A stretch of 64,000 nucleotides of DNA from contig NZ_FOQK01000010.1 in the NCBI RefSeq assembly GCF_900113715.1, forward strand, positions 45,682-109,681. Direction: 5' to 3'. Under the pieces are notes generated by a model. That model worked only from the letters and a program-made list of their open reading frames with translations. It ran no database searches and was not told the origin of the DNA. The DNA comes from Pseudoselenomonas ruminantium. GTDB lineage: Bacteria; Bacillota; Negativicutes; Selenomonadales; Selenomonadaceae. Positions 1 through 9,887 of this stretch are shown one piece after another. Numbering within the stretch: position 1 is the first letter of the stretch; each line of letters opens with the position of its first letter. Both the position numbers and the translations under genes were made by a program.

Positions 1-2
1 AG

Positions 3-526
3 CTTGGCAAAATCCAGATTAGCCACGATATTACAGAACGCCCGGCAGGAGCCGAAAACCGTTCAGAAATAGGGCATTGGGAAGCTGACACCGTTGTTGG
101 CCAGCAAGGAAAGCCTGCCTTGTAACCCTCGTCGACCGAAAGAGCCTCTACCTTATGTGCGGCAAAGCTGACAAGAAAAATGCTCAGGCCGTAAACAGGA
201 CAACGATCGACTTGCTTCTTGGTGCCACAGCTCTATCGGTAACGCCTGGCAGGGGCAAAGAATTTGCCCGTCATGCAGATGTGACAGAATACCTGGATGG
301 ACTGCCATTCTATTTTCCGCAGCCTCACCATCCGTGGCAGAGAGGCTCCAACGAGAATACTAACGGCTTGCTTAGAGAATATTTTCCAAAAGGCAAAGAT
401 ATAACAACTATCTCTGATGATTACATACAGAGAAAAGTGGCTATGATGAACTTACGTCCAAGGAAATGTCTTAACTACAAAACACCATATGAGGTTCACT
501 TTTCAAAGGTGTTGCACTTGACTTGA
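3..526 (+). pseudogene. IS30-family transposase, C-terminal part, frameshifted
   Basis: Partial DDE transposase entering from the left edge. The first frame reads GHWEADTVVG, the first catalytic Asp region of IS30 transposases, and stops at a TAA near 123. A one-base frameshift near 100-120 moves the homology into the frame that continues to 526 (LVDRKSLYLMCGKAD, then WQRGSNENTNGLLREYFPKG and RPRKCLNYKTPYE, the typical IS30 C-terminus). Where the family has a second catalytic Asp (DNGKEFA or DRGKEFA) this copy reads GRGKEFA, so that Asp is Gly. With the frameshift and lost Asp the element is almost certainly dead. The sequence just after the stop may be the element end, but the partner inverted repeat lies outside the window. 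Confidence 0.88.
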
Positions 527-870
527 CAATCCGTCCCATAATATATTGAGTTACATTGCGTTTAGAAGGATTTTTTCTTATAGTCGATTTGCGATTATTT
601 TCAGAAAAACTTTCACAACCACCTTAATCTAAACCTCTAAGGCTATACCTATTCCTTCACCAACGTTAATGGTACAGAGCCAAGTATATGTGTCCCAAAA
701 CAAAACATACAGAAATGTTCTGTCTGTGACTCAATACCTGTACCACTTCCTTACTGACAACATAGCATCATATTTCACCCTGTTTGATTTTAATTTACAT
801 ATAATTCCCTTTCATATTGCTGATTCCATAAAATTTCTAAGTCTCCCCTTCCTATTCATAACTTATCTAA
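527..870. other. AT-rich stretch with no gene recognised
   Basis: About 340 bases between the IS30 remnant and the convergent end of the polysaccharide operon. It is AT-rich. I see no convincing coding frame, no RNA gene and no clear terminator; the open frame on the plus strand here runs into the antisense of the aminotransferase gene and is not coding. Confidence 0.5.
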
Positions 871-1983
871 TCATTGTTTGCCACACTCCAAGACAGTATC
901 GCAGATTACATCAACATCCTTCAATGCCAAATCCGCATATAATGGCAGGGTTAATACATTTCGGCTCATATGCAAAGCCACAGGAGTTTTATCCACATCA
1001 AAAGCATTATGGAAACATTCAAACGTATTCGTCAATGGATAGAAATATTTTCTTGCACCAATTCCTTTTTCAGCCAAAGCGTCCACCACTTCGCTGCGCG
1101 TTGCTCCAAACAACTTCGGCGTGAATATGACAGGGAAATATGCATAGTTAGGCTCTACATCCTTCTGAATCGGATTCAGTTGCAGACCTTCCACTCCATC
1201 CAAGCGTTCCCGATAACGTTCTACAACCTTTTTACGCTTAGCAATCTCTTCATCCACATGTCGCAGATTGCAGAGTCCCATAGCCGCGCAGAATTCATTC
1301 ATCTTGGCATTTGCCCCCACAGCATCCACCCGCTCCGGACCACGGATGCCAAAGTTCTTCAGACGATAAAGCTCCAACCCGAATTCCTCATCCTTGAAGC
1401 AGGCCGCGCCGCCTTCAATGGTATTGAAAACTTTAGTCGCATGGAAGCTGAAGCAGGATACATCACCAAAAGCAGCGGTACTCATACCTTTATACTTCAC
1501 GCCAAAGGTATGAGCCGCATCATAGATGACTTTGAGCTCATATTTCTTGGCAATCCGCTCAATCTCTTCCACATTGCAAACGTTGCCATACACATGCACC
1601 GGCATAATTGCACAGGTCTTATCCGTAATCAATGATTCCAGCTTCTCTACATCCATCGTAAAATCGACGGGATTGATATCACAGAATACCGGCGTAAGCC
1701 CATTCCGCACAATTGCATGTGTCGTGGAAGCAAAGGTAAATGGTGTCGTAATTACCTCCCCCTGCAAATTCAATGCCTGCAAGGAAAGTTCCAATGCCAT
1801 ATGGCCATTAGTAAACAAATCCATATGTTCAACACCGAAATATTCCTGCAGTTCCTTTTGCAGCTCCTTATGCTTCGCCCCCATGTTGGTAAGCCAATGC
1901 GAATCCCATATATCTTTTATTTCATCTACATATTCTTCCATTAATGGCATAGAAGACCTCGTAACTAATATATTATTTTTCAT
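871..1983 (-). CDS. DegT/DnrJ/EryC1/StrS sugar aminotransferase
   Basis: PLP-dependent aminotransferase of about 370 residues, full length for the family that aminates nucleotide-linked keto-sugars. The PLP-lysine region reads CFSFHATKVFNTIEGG, typical of enzymes making 4-amino-4,6-dideoxyhexoses (VioA, WecE, FdtB types). An upstream in-frame ATG at 1995 exists, but GGAG at 1990-1993 sits at the right distance from the ATG at 1983, so that start is chosen. It is the last gene of the minus-strand polysaccharide operon, behind a GNAT acetyltransferase; together they would aminate and N-acylate the sugar that the WecF-like transferase at 6.4 kb could use. The exact sugar (Fuc4N, Qui4N or other) cannot be read from sequence. 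Confidence 0.88.
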   Translation of the reverse strand: MKNNILVTRSSMPLMEEYVDEIKDIWDSHWLTNMGAKHKELQKELQEYFGVEHMDLFTNGHMALELSLQALNLQGEVITTPFTFASTTHAIVRNGLTPVFCDINPVDFTMDVEKLESLITDKTCAIMPVHVYGNVCNVEEIERIAKKYELKVIYDAAHTFGVKYKGMSTAAFGDVSCFSFHATKVFNTIEGGAACFKDEEFGLELYRLKNFGIRGPERVDAVGANAKMNEFCAAMGLCNLRHVDEEIAKRKKVVERYRERLDGVEGLQLNPIQKDVEPNYAYFPVIFTPKLFGATRSEVVDALAEKGIGARKYFYPLTNTFECFHNAFDVDKTPVALHMSRNVLTLPLYADLALKDVDVICDTVLECGKQ

Positions 1984-2015
1984 AAAAATCTCCATTCCTA
2001 TTTCTCACTCATTAT

Positions 2016-2576
2016 TTAACGAAAATATGCAGCTAAATATTTATCAACATCTGCAATATGCTCTTCATAATCATCTCTTTGACATTCCAAATATACTTTT
2101 TCCCCATCTTCTCGCACAATTTTACAACCTAATCTCAAAGAAATTCTTTGGCTAGCTTTATTGCCTTTTAAAGCACTGTACTTTAGCTTTTTAGCTTTTT
2201 TCTGATCAAACAAATAATGATAGCAAAAAGTCACCATAAGCATCCCAAAATGCTTGTGCAAATCCTCTTCATGGAATAGATAATATCCCATGCTTTCATA
2301 TTCACCATTTTCCAGCGGAGTAAATGAGACTTTACCGATAGCTTTTCCATCATAATAAACAATGTACTGTTTTCTTTGCATAGTGGGATATTTAGCTAAA
2401 AAATTTGCATGTCCCTCGCGAGTAAACACCATATTATCTACAATGTTATTCAATACAAATGACTGATTATGATAATCAAGAATAGCCCACTGCATATCCT
2501 CTGATTCAGCTGATAAATCTACCATTTTCATCTTATCATAAGGTGGACTATCATAGATAATTTCTTTATCATTCAT
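2016..2576 (-). CDS. GNAT-family N-acyltransferase (WecD/VioB-like role)
   Basis: Protein of 186 residues with a GNAT-like pattern: an N-terminal acceptor region, central strands around YIVYYDGKAIGKVSF, a probable acyl-CoA segment (residues about 100-125), then SALKGNKASQRISLRLGCK, the common GNAT helix with an Asn and a GCK turn. The start ATG overlaps the stop of the upstream DegT-like gene by four bases (ATGA), so the two are translationally coupled. Next to a DegT aminotransferase it probably acetylates the new amino group of a nucleotide sugar. The substrate is inferred from context. Confidence 0.72.
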   Translation of the reverse strand: MNDKEIIYDSPPYDKMKMVDLSAESEDMQWAILDYHNQSFVLNNIVDNMVFTREGHANFLAKYPTMQRKQYIVYYDGKAIGKVSFTPLENGEYESMGYYLFHEEDLHKHFGMLMVTFCYHYLFDQKKAKKLKYSALKGNKASQRISLRLGCKIVREDGEKVYLECQRDDYEEHIADVDKYLAAYFR

Positions 2577-3547
2577 AATATTTCCCTTATCTTTTTCACA
2601 ATATATTCCATTTCTGTCCTACCATAACGCTGGTCAATGGGCAATGGAAGTACATTTGTCGCCAGTTCATATTCCCATGTACCTGCTTGGACATCTTCCA
2701 AAACATTAGGCCATAAGCATGGCACATAAATTTTTTCCTTAATCATTCTTCTACGAATACTTGCACCTTCATCCAGTAGCAAAGGATAGCAATATCCCCC
2801 TAGTGTACTTTTAATATGAAGTTTATTTATTCCAGCAAATTCTCTATTTAGCAATTCAAAATTCCTTGTGCGTTTTTCAGAAACCTTCTCATAATCCACA
2901 CCATGCAATAAATTCTGTGTCAGTGTAGACATTCGCTTGATTCCCTCACTGGCAAAAATCTTATTATTGTCTATATACTCCTGATAGAATTCTGAAGCAG
3001 TCCGTTCATAGCGTCCCAAAAGAAAATGCATCCTCGTAAAAGATTCATCAAGTGGTAAATCCATATCCAATGTCACATCAGTATATAGCACACCACCATC
3101 CGCTACGCCAAAAAACTTGCGGCATGTATAAAGCGTATCAACACCTGTAACTGGTGCTGCAAAATAAGCTTGAGCATTATCTACAATAATATGCTTATAT
3201 TTTTCTTTAAGCATCAAAATTTGTTCTGCCGATACTTGTCCATAAAAATTTACAATATATACATATGCGTCTTCAGCCGCCTCCAAATTACACGGCAACC
3301 AATCTTCGCCTAAATCATATTGACGTACTTCCGTGCCAATTTTCAAGCAAGTATCCCTTACAGAACTACAGCAAAACCATGGCAGGTAAATTAGCGAAAT
3401 ATTTTTTGCACGCAACAGATATTCCAAGCAGCTTCTCCCAGAATTTAACAGGATTCCATCTGCATACTTCATTGGACGATCAAATCGCTCAAATTCGATA
3501 TATCCACCTAATTCCTGCATATCTTCTCTCATATGTTCTGCCCCCAT
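2573..3547 (-). CDS. DegT-fold PLP-dependent protein (short, divergent)
   Basis: About 324 residues resembling the DegT aminotransferase fold but shorter. Features include a cofactor-binding-like LLNSGRSCLEYLL near residue 32, an Asp-containing IIVDNAQAYF, and YTCRKFFGVADGG, which aligns with the PLP-lysine loop (SxxKxxxxGEGG), so the lysine appears kept. Members of this divergent branch occur in O-antigen clusters. The start overlaps the ATP-grasp stop (TGATG), with ATG at 3547 preferred over GTG at 3550. With the ATP-grasp protein it may build an amino-acid-like or amino-sugar side group; the true substrate is unknown. Confidence 0.62.
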   Translation of the reverse strand: MGAEHMREDMQELGGYIEFERFDRPMKYADGILLNSGRSCLEYLLRAKNISLIYLPWFCCSSVRDTCLKIGTEVRQYDLGEDWLPCNLEAAEDAYVYIVNFYGQVSAEQILMLKEKYKHIIVDNAQAYFAAPVTGVDTLYTCRKFFGVADGGVLYTDVTLDMDLPLDESFTRMHFLLGRYERTASEFYQEYIDNNKIFASEGIKRMSTLTQNLLHGVDYEKVSEKRTRNFELLNREFAGINKLHIKSTLGGYCYPLLLDEGASIRRRMIKEKIYVPCLWPNVLEDVQAGTWEYELATNVLPLPIDQRYGRTEMEYIVKKIREIL

Positions 3548-4743
3548 CACTCTACATTTACTTGTACCAAATCCCCTAAATCATCTAATATATTTATCAT
3601 CTCCTGCTGATTTGCACAATGCCAGATAATCGTCCCTAATGATTCGTTTGCTCCTGTAAATGCTCTAACGAATTCATTATGGCTTACCCATAAATCAATT
3701 TCATGAATCTTATCCCTTACCTTAGGTGCTATATCTAAACAAACAAACCTGCCGTTACGCCGACTATGAATAACACTCAGCCCCCATACTCCATCGTATT
3801 GTGGTTCTGACAGTTCAGTAACAGCCATGCCCAGACTGCCCTTTACTGCTCCCATAATAATATCCTGTCCTGTTGCCAGACGCTGAACCTCGGCCAATCT
3901 ATTTCCACCAGCTCGAGGTGAAACTTCCATAATATAGACCTTGCCATCCTTCCCCACACGTGCCTCGATATTATATATGGTCGTTTTCATCCCTAAAAGC
4001 GATATCAACCGCTGAATTTCTCTTTTAAGCTCTAACTGCACACTTTTAGCTGCATTTGTGGGCCAAAAGTTTGCACCTGGCGCAAACGGATTGGGTGCTG
4101 ACACATCAAACCATTGACTGTCCAAACAAAAATATACCAGCTGACCATCAACAGAAAAACTATCCCCTGACATGGCATAACCAACATTTTCGATAAATGT
4201 CTCCACAATACATTCATCGGTTAGAGATTTTTCCCTTGCATAATCAAAAGCACTTTTAAGCTTTTCTCTATCATCAACGCGGCTAACTCCTTTGCTTCCT
4301 GCTGAATCCACAGGCTTAACAATAACCGGAAAATCCCACTCATCCATATCTTTTTCTAATTCTGCAAACTGCTTATAACTCTTCGCTTTAGGAACATTAA
4401 ACTCATGTTCTTGCAAAAAAGCGCGAAACAGCCCCTTGTTTTGTAAGATACATACAGATTCATAGGGACTAGTAGGCAATCCCATTTGTTCAGCCACATA
4501 AGCAGCCGTAACCACACCGGGATCGGTTGCATAAGACATAATTCCATCAATTTTTAATCTCTGTGCCAATTCCAGGACAGCATCTTTATCTATAATGCTT
4601 ACATTATGATATTCATCTGCAAATTTATGAGCATAATTATCCGGCAGATAATCACAGGTAATAACATAAACACCTAATTCATGTGCAGCTTTTATGGCCG
4701 GCAATAAATATCGTGAACCACCTAAAAGCATCAATTTTTTCAT
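3547..4743 (-). CDS. ATP-grasp domain ligase
   Basis: 398 residues with a Rossmann-like N-terminus (KLMLLGGSRYLLPAIKAA), a central ATP-grasp domain containing FPVIVKPVDSAGSKGVSRV (lysine and Gly-rich ATP loop) and a C-terminal metal/ATP site with EARVGKDGKVYIMEVSPRAGGNRLAE. This matches the carbamoyl-phosphate-synthase-like ATP-grasp ligases of surface polysaccharide clusters, which activate a carboxylate and join it to an amine. It sits between the flippase and the DegT-like gene and overlaps the latter. It may attach an amino acid or other acyl group to an amino sugar; this is an inference. A GGGGG-type Shine-Dalgarno precedes the ATG. Confidence 0.78.
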   Translation of the reverse strand: MKKLMLLGGSRYLLPAIKAAHELGVYVITCDYLPDNYAHKFADEYHNVSIIDKDAVLELAQRLKIDGIMSYATDPGVVTAAYVAEQMGLPTSPYESVCILQNKGLFRAFLQEHEFNVPKAKSYKQFAELEKDMDEWDFPVIVKPVDSAGSKGVSRVDDREKLKSAFDYAREKSLTDECIVETFIENVGYAMSGDSFSVDGQLVYFCLDSQWFDVSAPNPFAPGANFWPTNAAKSVQLELKREIQRLISLLGMKTTIYNIEARVGKDGKVYIMEVSPRAGGNRLAEVQRLATGQDIIMGAVKGSLGMAVTELSEPQYDGVWGLSVIHSRRNGRFVCLDIAPKVRDKIHEIDLWVSHNEFVRAFTGANESLGTIIWHCANQQEMINILDDLGDLVQVNVE

Positions 4744-4785
4744 ACTAAAATCCCCCTGACATTCATATAAAATATTTTGCTCATA

Positions 4786-6231
4786 CTATTTGCTCTGGTG
4801 CTTTTTTCGGATGCTCTCTACCGTCTGCACCAAATAAGTCAGAACCTCCAGCTTCAACAGATAAGCCAGCAAAGCATATAGCAACAGGCCCAGCAAGACT
4901 TCTGCCGCCACAGACAATGCATCAGGCCAGCCCATATGCCCCAGCGGATAAACAGTTGCTCCAACCAACACTGCCAAAATACATCCTGGAGCAATATCCT
5001 CCCACTGTTCACGGCAGGAATACCCCAAAAGCTTCCGGTTCGGCCAGGAATTGATTGCTGTGCTAACCAAGCCGCTTGCCGCCGTACCGCAAGCCATCAC
5101 AAACGGCCCGTAAAACATAGTAGTCACCAATACACAAAGGCCCATGACTTTTTTTATTATCTCCAGTCGCAGGAAAATATCGCTCCGTCCTAAAGCTTTG
5201 ATGCCATTTAGATTCGCGGTATGAATTGGCCATAAAGCATAGCTAAAGCAAAACACCTGCAGATAGGGCACCAACGGCAGCCACTTTTCCGTCATCAGCA
5301 GCCGCACCAAAGGTTCCGCCGCCGCTGCAAGCAGCATCATCAACGGCCACAGCAAAAAGCTGCTCACACAGACTGCCCGGCGCATCATATTTCGTAAATG
5401 TGCCGTATCGTCCTGTGCCTGCGATAGCACAGGAAACAGAACGCTGTCAATGGAAGCATTGATATTCGAAACGATTGTCATCGGATACCTCGCCCCCTGC
5501 GTGTAATAAGCTAAATCACTGGGCGAGTAAATCCGACCGATGATCAGCTGGCTAAGATTTTTGTATCCCGTGTCCAACAAGGAAGACAATAGCAATCGGC
5601 TGCCAAACGTAAACAGGAAATGGAATCTCTGTCTGGAAAAAGTTAACTTAGGCCGCCATGCCGTCACATACCAAAGAACAACCGTTCCCACAGCAACGTT
5701 AACAATCTGCTGCATAATCAGCGCCCATACACCAAAACCATAAAATGCCATAACCACAGCTACAATTGCTGAAATCATAAGAGCCGTCAGCGAAGCAGTA
5801 AAAGACAACCGGAAAGCCAACTTTCTGATGATATAGGCATTCTGAACGCTCCTCACACCAGAAATCAACAATACTAGACCTAGAACGCGAATCAACTCCG
5901 TCAGCGCTTCATCCTGATAAAACTCTGCAATCCAAGGTGCCCCAAAATAAAGTACTCCATACATCACAGCACAAGATACACAATTGAAATAAAACACCGT
6001 GGAAAAATCCACATCATCGACATCCTTCTTCTGTATCAAAGCACTCCCAAGACCACTGTCTACAAAAACCTGTAAAATATTGATAAAAATGGTCAGCAAT
6101 GCAAGGGTACCAAAATCTGTAGGGCTAAGCAGACGCGCTAAAAGAATTGTAACCGCCAGAGAAATTCCCTGCGAAGCAGACTTTTCTATAAATCGCCAGA
6201 ACATACCCGAAATAACGCGTGAAATCTTCAT
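4786..6231 (-). CDS. wzx: Polysaccharide flippase (Wzx / RfbX, MOP superfamily)
   Basis: 481-residue integral membrane protein with about 12-14 hydrophobic segments. The N-terminal region (SASQGISLAVTILLARLLSP, then DFGTLALLTIFINILQVFVD) is typical of the polysaccharide biosynthesis flippase family in the MOP superfamily. It would move undecaprenyl-linked repeat units across the inner membrane. It is less AT-rich than the genes upstream of it in the operon and is separated from them by about 150 bases, suggesting the AT-rich glycosyltransferase block was exchanged separately. Shine-Dalgarno AAGGAG precedes the ATG. Confidence 0.88.
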   Translation of the reverse strand: MKISRVISGMFWRFIEKSASQGISLAVTILLARLLSPTDFGTLALLTIFINILQVFVDSGLGSALIQKKDVDDVDFSTVFYFNCVSCAVMYGVLYFGAPWIAEFYQDEALTELIRVLGLVLLISGVRSVQNAYIIRKLAFRLSFTASLTALMISAIVAVVMAFYGFGVWALIMQQIVNVAVGTVVLWYVTAWRPKLTFSRQRFHFLFTFGSRLLLSSLLDTGYKNLSQLIIGRIYSPSDLAYYTQGARYPMTIVSNINASIDSVLFPVLSQAQDDTAHLRNMMRRAVCVSSFLLWPLMMLLAAAAEPLVRLLMTEKWLPLVPYLQVFCFSYALWPIHTANLNGIKALGRSDIFLRLEIIKKVMGLCVLVTTMFYGPFVMACGTAASGLVSTAINSWPNRKLLGYSCREQWEDIAPGCILAVLVGATVYPLGHMGWPDALSVAAEVLLGLLLYALLAYLLKLEVLTYLVQTVESIRKKHQSK

Positions 6232-6384
6232 AAAAAAGAAATTTTCTCCTTATTTTTCAAGAAAAAACATTATCCTTTTTGCCATATATCGAATAATTAT
6301 ATAAAAATTTTCAAAACAAATACAATATATGTATGCATTGGAATTCCTTGTCAAATATTATCGATTAAACTTGTGCACATTGTC

Positions 6385-7452
6385 TTAATCAGTAATTATT
6401 TTTTTCCATTCATCATAAATATATTTTTGTCTAACAGCTAAACATTTCACATTCCGCTTTGCATATTCATCCGAAAACTCAAGCACCTCATTTATATTCT
6501 GCTTCGAAATCAAATCTATATTATATATTTTGTAGCCATACTGCTCATAATAATCGCAGATATTAGAAGGCGCATAGACTTTTTTACCTAAATGTAGCAT
6601 CAATGATATATTCCCCAAGGCTTGTTGTCGACTATGATTATAAACACCTACATCGCAAGAATTCAACAAGGAAACATACTCATCATATTCCATATAGTCA
6701 ACAATAGGTATAAATCTATCCCCAAAAAATCGCTTCCCTAATATAACTATCTCATTTCGGTATAAATCATTACCATACGAGAGAGGACATAGCAAGTCGA
6801 TATCCTTAAAATTTAGATTCGCAATTTTATTGAATAATTTTTCGTGTCTATTAGTTACCGTAGCTGAATTTCCAATTATTATTCTTTTCTTCCCCCCTCT
6901 TTTCATTTGAGGATTTTGGCTTCTAACTTTTTTTAGAATTTTTTCATATCCGCTTCCACTAGGAACTGGAACTGCAAACATTTTACAATCATATACTTTA
7001 CCAAAAACTTTCTTAAACACATCCACTTCTTGATGTGTTAATAAAACGATTCCTTTAGCTAGAGATAAACATCTATCTACTATTTTCTTTCTCATCTTCT
7101 GTTTAATGGTGATTTTCTCATTATTGAATACTTCATAATCCCCACCCCAAAATTGCCAATATGTTTTGTTTAATATATCTTTACCCATAAACATCATCAC
7201 ATATTGCATCGTAAATACACCACTGACAATGATTTTATCACTTTTCCTTATGTCTCTTCTCAATTGATTATTTGTAATAAATTCAAAATATGATGTAATT
7301 CTATGTACATTATTTAGATTAGGCAAGTAAACCTCATTTTTTCTATCAACTACATAAAATTCTTTCTTAATTTCAGGAAATCTTTGTGTCATGTATTCAA
7401 TCATTTTACTAGGAAAGTTATGTGATTTATTGATAAAAAATACAATATTCAT
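6385..7452 (-). CDS. WecF-like 4-acetamido-4,6-dideoxyhexose transferase (GT56)
   Basis: 355 residues resembling the TDP-Fuc4NAc:lipid II Fuc4NAc transferase family (GT56): start MNIVFFINKSHNFPSKMIEY, the signature TYWQFWGGDYEVF near residue 115, and a late SCDVGVYNHSRQQALGNI. In enterobacterial common antigen synthesis this enzyme adds Fuc4NAc. Finding it in the same operon as a DegT aminotransferase and a GNAT makes a 4-acylamido-4,6-dideoxyhexose in the repeat unit likely. The GC content is low. It starts one base after the Wzy stop, with GAGAGG as ribosome site. Confidence 0.8.
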   Translation of the reverse strand: MNIVFFINKSHNFPSKMIEYMTQRFPEIKKEFYVVDRKNEVYLPNLNNVHRITSYFEFITNNQLRRDIRKSDKIIVSGVFTMQYVMMFMGKDILNKTYWQFWGGDYEVFNNEKITIKQKMRKKIVDRCLSLAKGIVLLTHQEVDVFKKVFGKVYDCKMFAVPVPSGSGYEKILKKVRSQNPQMKRGGKKRIIIGNSATVTNRHEKLFNKIANLNFKDIDLLCPLSYGNDLYRNEIVILGKRFFGDRFIPIVDYMEYDEYVSLLNSCDVGVYNHSRQQALGNISLMLHLGKKVYAPSNICDYYEQYGYKIYNIDLISKQNINEVLEFSDEYAKRNVKCLAVRQKYIYDEWKKIITD

Positions 7453-7453
7453 A

Positions 7454-8653
7454 TTACCTCTCGTTTCTATAATTCATATTTATTTTACATAACGCTGGCA
7501 AAATGAGCCATGCTCCACAAATAAGTGAAAATCCCATAGACGGATTTAAAAGCAATGTCATAATTATCGCAAATATTGATCCACCCCAAATTTTATATCG
7601 CACAAAATTACAAATAAACGGAGATAAATAAAGCATTGTCAAAGGTATTCCCCAACAAGCAAAAGACGTAATTATCACTGAATCATTATATATACCAGAC
7701 TCTGGACTTACGCCTTTCGAAAACATACTCCCAAACAACGGATTATCCATTATACTTTGTATTGGATACATATAATTTTCTATCCGTAAATATAACGCCG
7801 TATTAAGGATTTCCCCTACATTTACACCATTTAGCAACATCCCAATTTCTGACATTCTTACAAAAACAGGGTTTGGTGCTATTCCAGATGTTTTTTGGAC
7901 AGAAAACAAGTCAATTATAATATCACCAACGTAACCACTAAAGAAGGCACAAACGGCCACAACGACAAGCATATAAAATCTTTTACGCGCGCTTATTTGA
8001 TAAGCGAATTGAACCAAGCAAGCTAGAGCTGCCGTTATTATAGTTATCACCGATGAAGTCTTCCAAATCAACACTATCATCAACACTGAAAACAATATAT
8101 ATATTCTTTCATGTTTAAAGATCCGCTCAATACAAAGTGGTAATAACATAGAACAGATTATAGCTAATTGATATCCCCCCCCTATCATATAACCATCTAA
8201 ATCCGATTGATGCGTTGCATATAATCGTGCCGCTCCAGGATGACTATTATAATATATTATTGCGCCTAAGCACATTATTCCTATCCAAACAAGCACAATA
8301 TCTATAATCTTTTTTATCCTATTAATATACATTGGCTGGCAATAGTAAGAAGACATAACCAAAATAATCCAATAGATCAAATATGTGCCAAAATAACTAA
8401 TCGCAACATTAAAATCATTTGCCGTCAACATTATCAGGCCATATATCAATATAAATAAGCTATATAACATAACCTTTTTATCTATTATATATGACATTCT
8501 AACAAACCATGGCAACACCAAACATATCCACAAAAGCCCCAAAAAAAGTAACACCGTATTATATCCAGACCATACTATCCTTCCTATCCCAAATGAAAAG
8601 AATAATATTGCAACATAATCATGCAGTTTTAATACATAAAAAGTATGCTTCAT
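7454..8653 (-). CDS. wzy: O-antigen polymerase-like membrane protein (Wzy)
   Basis: 399-residue, strongly hydrophobic protein with about 10-12 membrane segments and a larger hydrophilic loop around residues 255-310, the layout of Wzy polymerases. Wzy proteins share little sequence, so the call rests on topology and on position between Wzz, glycosyltransferases and Wzx. It would polymerise lipid-linked repeat units at the periplasmic face of the inner membrane. The gene is very AT-rich, in line with serotype-type exchange. Confidence 0.76.
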   Translation of the reverse strand: MKHTFYVLKLHDYVAILFFSFGIGRIVWSGYNTVLLFLGLLWICLVLPWFVRMSYIIDKKVMLYSLFILIYGLIMLTANDFNVAISYFGTYLIYWIILVMSSYYCQPMYINRIKKIIDIVLVWIGIMCLGAIIYYNSHPGAARLYATHQSDLDGYMIGGGYQLAIICSMLLPLCIERIFKHERIYILFSVLMIVLIWKTSSVITIITAALACLVQFAYQISARKRFYMLVVVAVCAFFSGYVGDIIIDLFSVQKTSGIAPNPVFVRMSEIGMLLNGVNVGEILNTALYLRIENYMYPIQSIMDNPLFGSMFSKGVSPESGIYNDSVIITSFACWGIPLTMLYLSPFICNFVRYKIWGGSIFAIIMTLLLNPSMGFSLICGAWLILPALCKINMNYRNER

Positions 8654-8677
8654 TTTCTTATCCTTACCTTACATAAT

Positions 8678-9844
8678 TCAATCATCACCATTTTGATATC
8701 CTATTGATTGTCTTGCTATAGTGCTATACAAAAATCTTTTTTTGCCTTTCCCATTAGCCTTCATCTTCATTTTCTCGTATTCAGTTGGATTATCCACCAA
8801 TGATAAAATCTCTTTTTTTATGCATTCTGGAGAGTCTTCATTTAAAAATCTAATATTCCCCCCAATATCAACATGTGTAGTTCCCGGCCAATGTTTACAA
8901 ATCATTGGCACGCCTATCCCCACAACTTGTTCCCAATATACAGAATGACGACCAGGAAACACTACCAAATCAGCTGCAGAGAAAAAAGCATACGATTCAT
9001 TTCCTTCAGCCCAACCTATATACTTAACAAGCTTGTTATCACATAGCTTTAAAAATTCATTTTCTATTTTTTTATCTATATTACCGAAGATTATCAGCTT
9101 AACATTATCTCTATTTATCGCCTTAACTGCTTTCATCAATAACAGTGTTTGTTTTTTATACAAATCTATTTTCCCTGCTGTCATAACTAAAAAATCAGTA
9201 TCTTTTATTCTATACTTTCTTCGAATATCCCCTTTCTTCCCCATCCCTTTCCTTACCGCTTCATCATCTGCCCCCATAACTAATAAATCAGTTTTTTGAG
9301 AGGGGATTCCATATACGTCTACCAAAAAATCAACACGCGCTGGTAAAACTCCATAAAACTTTTCTGTAAACGGGAGCAGCATTCTATGCATAATTCTCCA
9401 TAAAAACTTGTGCAGAATGTATTTTGAAAGCATATTTCTCGCTGAATTCGAAAAATCATTATGATTGTCTACGTATACTTTCGTATCCGGATTATTACGC
9501 AAATATTTAACTATTGTATATGTATCCAAAAACGATGCGCCGTGTATAAACAAAACATTCGGCTTAATTTTCTCTATATTATCATACAATCCAGTATATA
9601 TCTTAAATTTGCTTAATACGTTGGTGTGAAAAGCATTATTAATTCTAACAACTTTAACCCCATCATCATTGACATAGTTAGTTCTGTCAAAAAAAACCAA
9701 CTGATTTTTTTTATTCCATACATATTTTGATGCAATTATTGTTACATCCAAGTCCATTTTTTTTTGGTACTTTGTAATTACGTTTTCTTGATAACTCCAT
9801 CCATCAGTCATCGGCCCACACAAACATATATGTAAAATTTTCAT
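8678..9844 (-). CDS. Glycosyltransferase (GT4-like, GT-B fold)
   Basis: About 388 residues. The N-terminus KILHICLCGPMTDGWSYQEN and the C-terminal half (FLVMTAGKIDLYKKQTLLLM, KYIGWAEGNESYAFFSAADL, VVGIGVPMICKHWPG) fit a GT-B glycosyltransferase with a nucleotide-sugar-binding C-domain. An in-frame ATG lies seven codons upstream, but AGGCGG lies eight bases before the ATG at 9844, so that start is used. Donor and acceptor cannot be told. Very AT-rich, like its neighbours. Confidence 0.8.
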   Translation of the reverse strand: MKILHICLCGPMTDGWSYQENVITKYQKKMDLDVTIIASKYVWNKKNQLVFFDRTNYVNDDGVKVVRINNAFHTNVLSKFKIYTGLYDNIEKIKPNVLFIHGASFLDTYTIVKYLRNNPDTKVYVDNHNDFSNSARNMLSKYILHKFLWRIMHRMLLPFTEKFYGVLPARVDFLVDVYGIPSQKTDLLVMGADDEAVRKGMGKKGDIRRKYRIKDTDFLVMTAGKIDLYKKQTLLLMKAVKAINRDNVKLIIFGNIDKKIENEFLKLCDNKLVKYIGWAEGNESYAFFSAADLVVFPGRHSVYWEQVVGIGVPMICKHWPGTTHVDIGGNIRFLNEDSPECIKKEILSLVDNPTEYEKMKMKANGKGKKRFLYSTIARQSIGYQNGDD

Positions 9845-9887
9845 AACATTACCGCCTACATTCAAATAATAAAAATTGCCAGAAGTC

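Noticed and set aside
669..2155. Plus-strand frames opposite the DegT aminotransferase
   Set aside because: No domain or ribosome site, and they overlap a well-supported gene on the other strand.
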